Source: Ciona savignyi (taxonomy: Eukaryota; Chordata; Ascidiacea; Phlebobranchia; Cionidae). Taken from it: DNA of 64,000 nt. How positions within the stretch are numbered: position 1 is the stretch's first letter; every line of letters begins with the position of its first letter. This document shows, one piece after another, positions 61,707 to 64,000 of the stretch. Below the pieces are notes generated by a model, which made no database searches, was not told the DNA's origin, and saw only the letters and a program-made list of their open reading frames with translations. The stretch is from the NCBI GenBank assembly GCA_000149265.1, contig CH003304.1, positions 531,070 through 595,069 of the forward strand. Direction: 5' to 3'. The position numbers and the translations under genes are program-made.

Positions 61707-61879
61707 AAAAATTATAGGAGACCAGATTAATCTGTATTGATGTGGCATTGATTTATAGTAGTCATTTGTCGCAGCAACGGTCTTGCTTATGTTCGTTGGT
61801 CTGTAGGGAAATTCTCTGACGCAATTTACCTAAAATTACGTAAAGACCCAAAGCAGTTCGACAGACAAAACTAAATAGA

Positions 61880-62080
61880 CATTGACTGAACCTATAGCGT
61901 ATTAATGGGTTCTACTAAAAGAAAAGAACGTGTTAACCATACACAACACACTGCAATAGCTTCGGTAACCCGATGGTAGGCGCGAGATGATCTGACGATT
62001 AGGCCTACCCGTGTGTTAACCCCCTTGGTTTTCCCATTCGCGGGATAAACATGAATATCATATCTTATCCTATCCTAATT
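61880..62080 (+). mobile_element. SINE, 5'-truncated, in GABBR1 intron 3
   Basis: Sense copy starting in the ACATTGACTGAACC region, with a full 3' half and an ATCCTATCCTA tail. Confidence 0.8.
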
Positions 62081-62084
62081 TGCC

Positions 62085-63290
62085 ACTGTTGAAATGGAAC
62101 TTGTGAAGAATTCCCGAAGGTTCAATTTCACTGGCACTGTGGCGCATGCATTCTTTTCGTTCGTATTCAGATTTTCTATCAGGTTATTTTGGACTTGAGT
62201 TTCATGCGGGTAATAAAAGTGTATTTAAAATTAGTTATGCATATTTTATTTTGGGGGATTTCCCGAGGTAAACTGGGTAATCCAGTCGTTTTTTGGTTCA
62301 TGTTGCACATCTTTAACTTTGTTTAGAAATTTGAAGTAAATATTCTTTTCTAATTCGGAGGTATCGACATTAATGCCAAAACTGCTAAACAACGCCCTAT
62401 CTATATAGTGTGGAGAAACAGGTTCTTTTGTGGTTGTCCGTCGTGCTTATGCCTAGCACTGAACCTGACCTGAGTTCTCCAACTAATCAGACTCCGAATT
62501 GACTCCGTCTCGGAAGGTTTCTTTACTGTATCTTATAAACTAATACAGTGAAACAAATACAGTTAAACTGATTGACTGGACATGCCCGGAGCCTAGCTCC
62601 AAGCAGGCAATTTATTTTGGTGCTTGTTCCAAAACGCGATTTCGATACTCTAATACAATGAGTTTATACACACAACTCTTGTCTGGCACACTGTGTGGGA
62701 AAGATCATATAGGAAATGTTGGGAATAATAGCGCGCTGGCACTCAGAGGAAATGATTTACAAAGGTTTTTGGAACGGGCGCACAGCCGTGCAGCATACAA
62801 TAATGGCTTACTTAAACAGTTTAACAAAACTTAATATATTGTACAACAAATATGACACAAACCGCGAATGTCGCTACATAGCTTCCTTTCCCCCGAAAAT
62901 TTAAAAAATATTAATCCGCCCTGGGATCTATATAAATTATTGTAGGGACATCGCGGATATCAAATGGTGGCGGGAAAAATTATTTTTCAATAAACAAATA
63001 ATCGGATCTCTTTGATGGTAAAATGTAAATGACATCTGTAAAATAAACTGAACAAGGGTTTCTGTATAAGGTCGATGAAATAACTATCAGATTATTCGCT
63101 ATGCAAAAAAACATTGGTGGTTTATGCAGAGGGCAAAAATCAAACCAAAGCATTATTCAGACGCAAATCACGCTATAGGCAATAGACATAAAAAAACATA
63201 CTCGTATAAAAACTTAGTCAGCGTGGAGCATCCTCGACACGCAATAACATAACCAGCATTACATAAAATACTCATGTAAAATAGGCCACT
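62085..63290. other. GABBR1 intron 3, distal part
   Basis: No further GABBR1 exon found; I looked for the FPTFFRT-type continuation and did not see it. No other repeat recognised before the MITE at 63297. Confidence 0.45.
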
Positions 63291-63296
63291 CTAGAC

Positions 63297-63777
63297 CAGG
63301 GGTTCCCAAACCAGGGGTCGCCACCCAAAATGGGGTCGGAGTGATAAGTAGGTGGGGTCGCAAACAGGTCATGGGGTCGGTGGGGTCAGTGAGGTATGGT
63401 AATAATGGATGTACAAAACATCTAAGATTTGACAAAACATGTTAAATTTAGCAGTTTGTACCACGGCTTACTGTAAAACAGGCTTATAGGCATCACTCTA
63501 ACTAAGTCTGTACTTATGCTATCGAAAATGTAGGTGCTTATTGTGACATCACTGTTTGATTGTTCATAATGGAATGACACGCATAATGGAATGACAAGAT
63601 TAAATGTTTTATTGCTTATTTTACTTAATACTACCACATGACCAAACTCAAAAGTCCAGTGAAAGAGGCTCTAAACTAGTCCAAAGTTTCGTGAAAAAAT
63701 ATATATTGACCTTGGGTCGCACTGGACACTTGAAAGTTGTCTTTGGGGTCGTCCTGAGAAAAGCTTGGGAACCCCTG
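63297..63777. mobile_element. hAT-like MITE with perfect 8-bp target duplication
   Basis: 481 bp, starts CAGGGGTTCCCAAACC, ends CTTGGGAACCCCTG; flanked by identical CTCTAGAC at 63289-63296 and 63778-63785. No transposase ORF. Confidence 0.92.
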
Positions 63778-63899
63778 CTCTAGACAATACTCAATACTCA
63801 TGTAATAATCAATAATGCTTTAGTCGTGATGTACCCTATTTACATTTCTCACCAATCCTTGAGCAAAATGCTGAACAACTCGGCAACAGTCAGAGTTCC

Positions 63900-64000
63900 G
63901 TCTCATAGACAACAAAGCCATCATGAACTCGACGCACGTGCATGTAGGTAGGCTCAGGTGATCGCACAGGTTTGCGACGAGTGTCGTGGATGAATGTCTT
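63900..64000 (-). CDS. Possible C-terminal end of a minus-strand gene (partial)
   Basis: From the right edge down, a frame reads KTFIHDTRRKPVRSPEP...VRRVHDG...YETEL and stops. It is more GC-rich than the flanking DNA and lies inside the GABBR1 intron on the other strand. It is too short to name and could be a chance ORF or a mobile-element fragment. Confidence 0.25.

Noticed and set aside
1-64000. CRISPR arrays, operons, bacterial-type signals
   Set aside because: The window is animal nuclear DNA. Repeats are dispersed or simple tandem, with no regularly spaced repeat/spacer pattern.

Overview
The window is AT-rich, intron-rich animal DNA. It looks like a tunicate, most likely a Ciona species. 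The reasons are an intact animal-type chitin synthase, a GABA-B receptor subunit 1 gene, compact introns, and dozens of copies of one tRNA-derived SINE whose tail is an ATCCT-type repeat. The species call is inference; no marker in the window settles it.

Left part (1 to about 23,700): a tandem segmental duplication. Three diverged copies of one unit each carry an intact four-exon minus-strand gene (210-3678, 12937-15877, 19292-22470). In each copy the exons add up to exactly 741 nt (246 aa): a signal peptide, a domain I read as an H-type lectin fold, and a C-type lectin-like domain. All splice sites, phases and the stop codon are kept in all three copies, so this looks like a live secreted two-lectin family. 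Only fragments of these exons show as simple ORFs. A recent gag-only LTR retrotransposon (5645-8279) sits in the first unit, and the matching empty site survives in the third unit. A solo LTR (9337-9757) is nested in a SINE.

Middle (23,700-29,117): mostly repeats, then a two-exon OTU-domain gene (27601-29117) with a His-rich 10-residue repeat at its end.

Centre and right (29,985-57,288): a complete chitin synthase of 30 coding exons (4,893 nt, 1,630 aa) whose phases agree at every junction. It has about ten N-terminal membrane segments, the glycosyltransferase core (CATMWHE, DGDVD, EDRW, QRRRW), WGTRE, then acidic and further membrane segments. Its introns hold many SINEs and four hAT-like MITEs.

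Right end (58,430-64,000): the first three coding exons of a GABA-B receptor 1 gene (signal peptide, then the start of the Venus-flytrap domain). The third intron runs out of the window and holds a three-copy array of a tRNA-like repeat and a clean hAT-like MITE.

The genes do not form an operon or pathway. Protein-level calls are based on reading motifs and splice sites by eye, with no database search.
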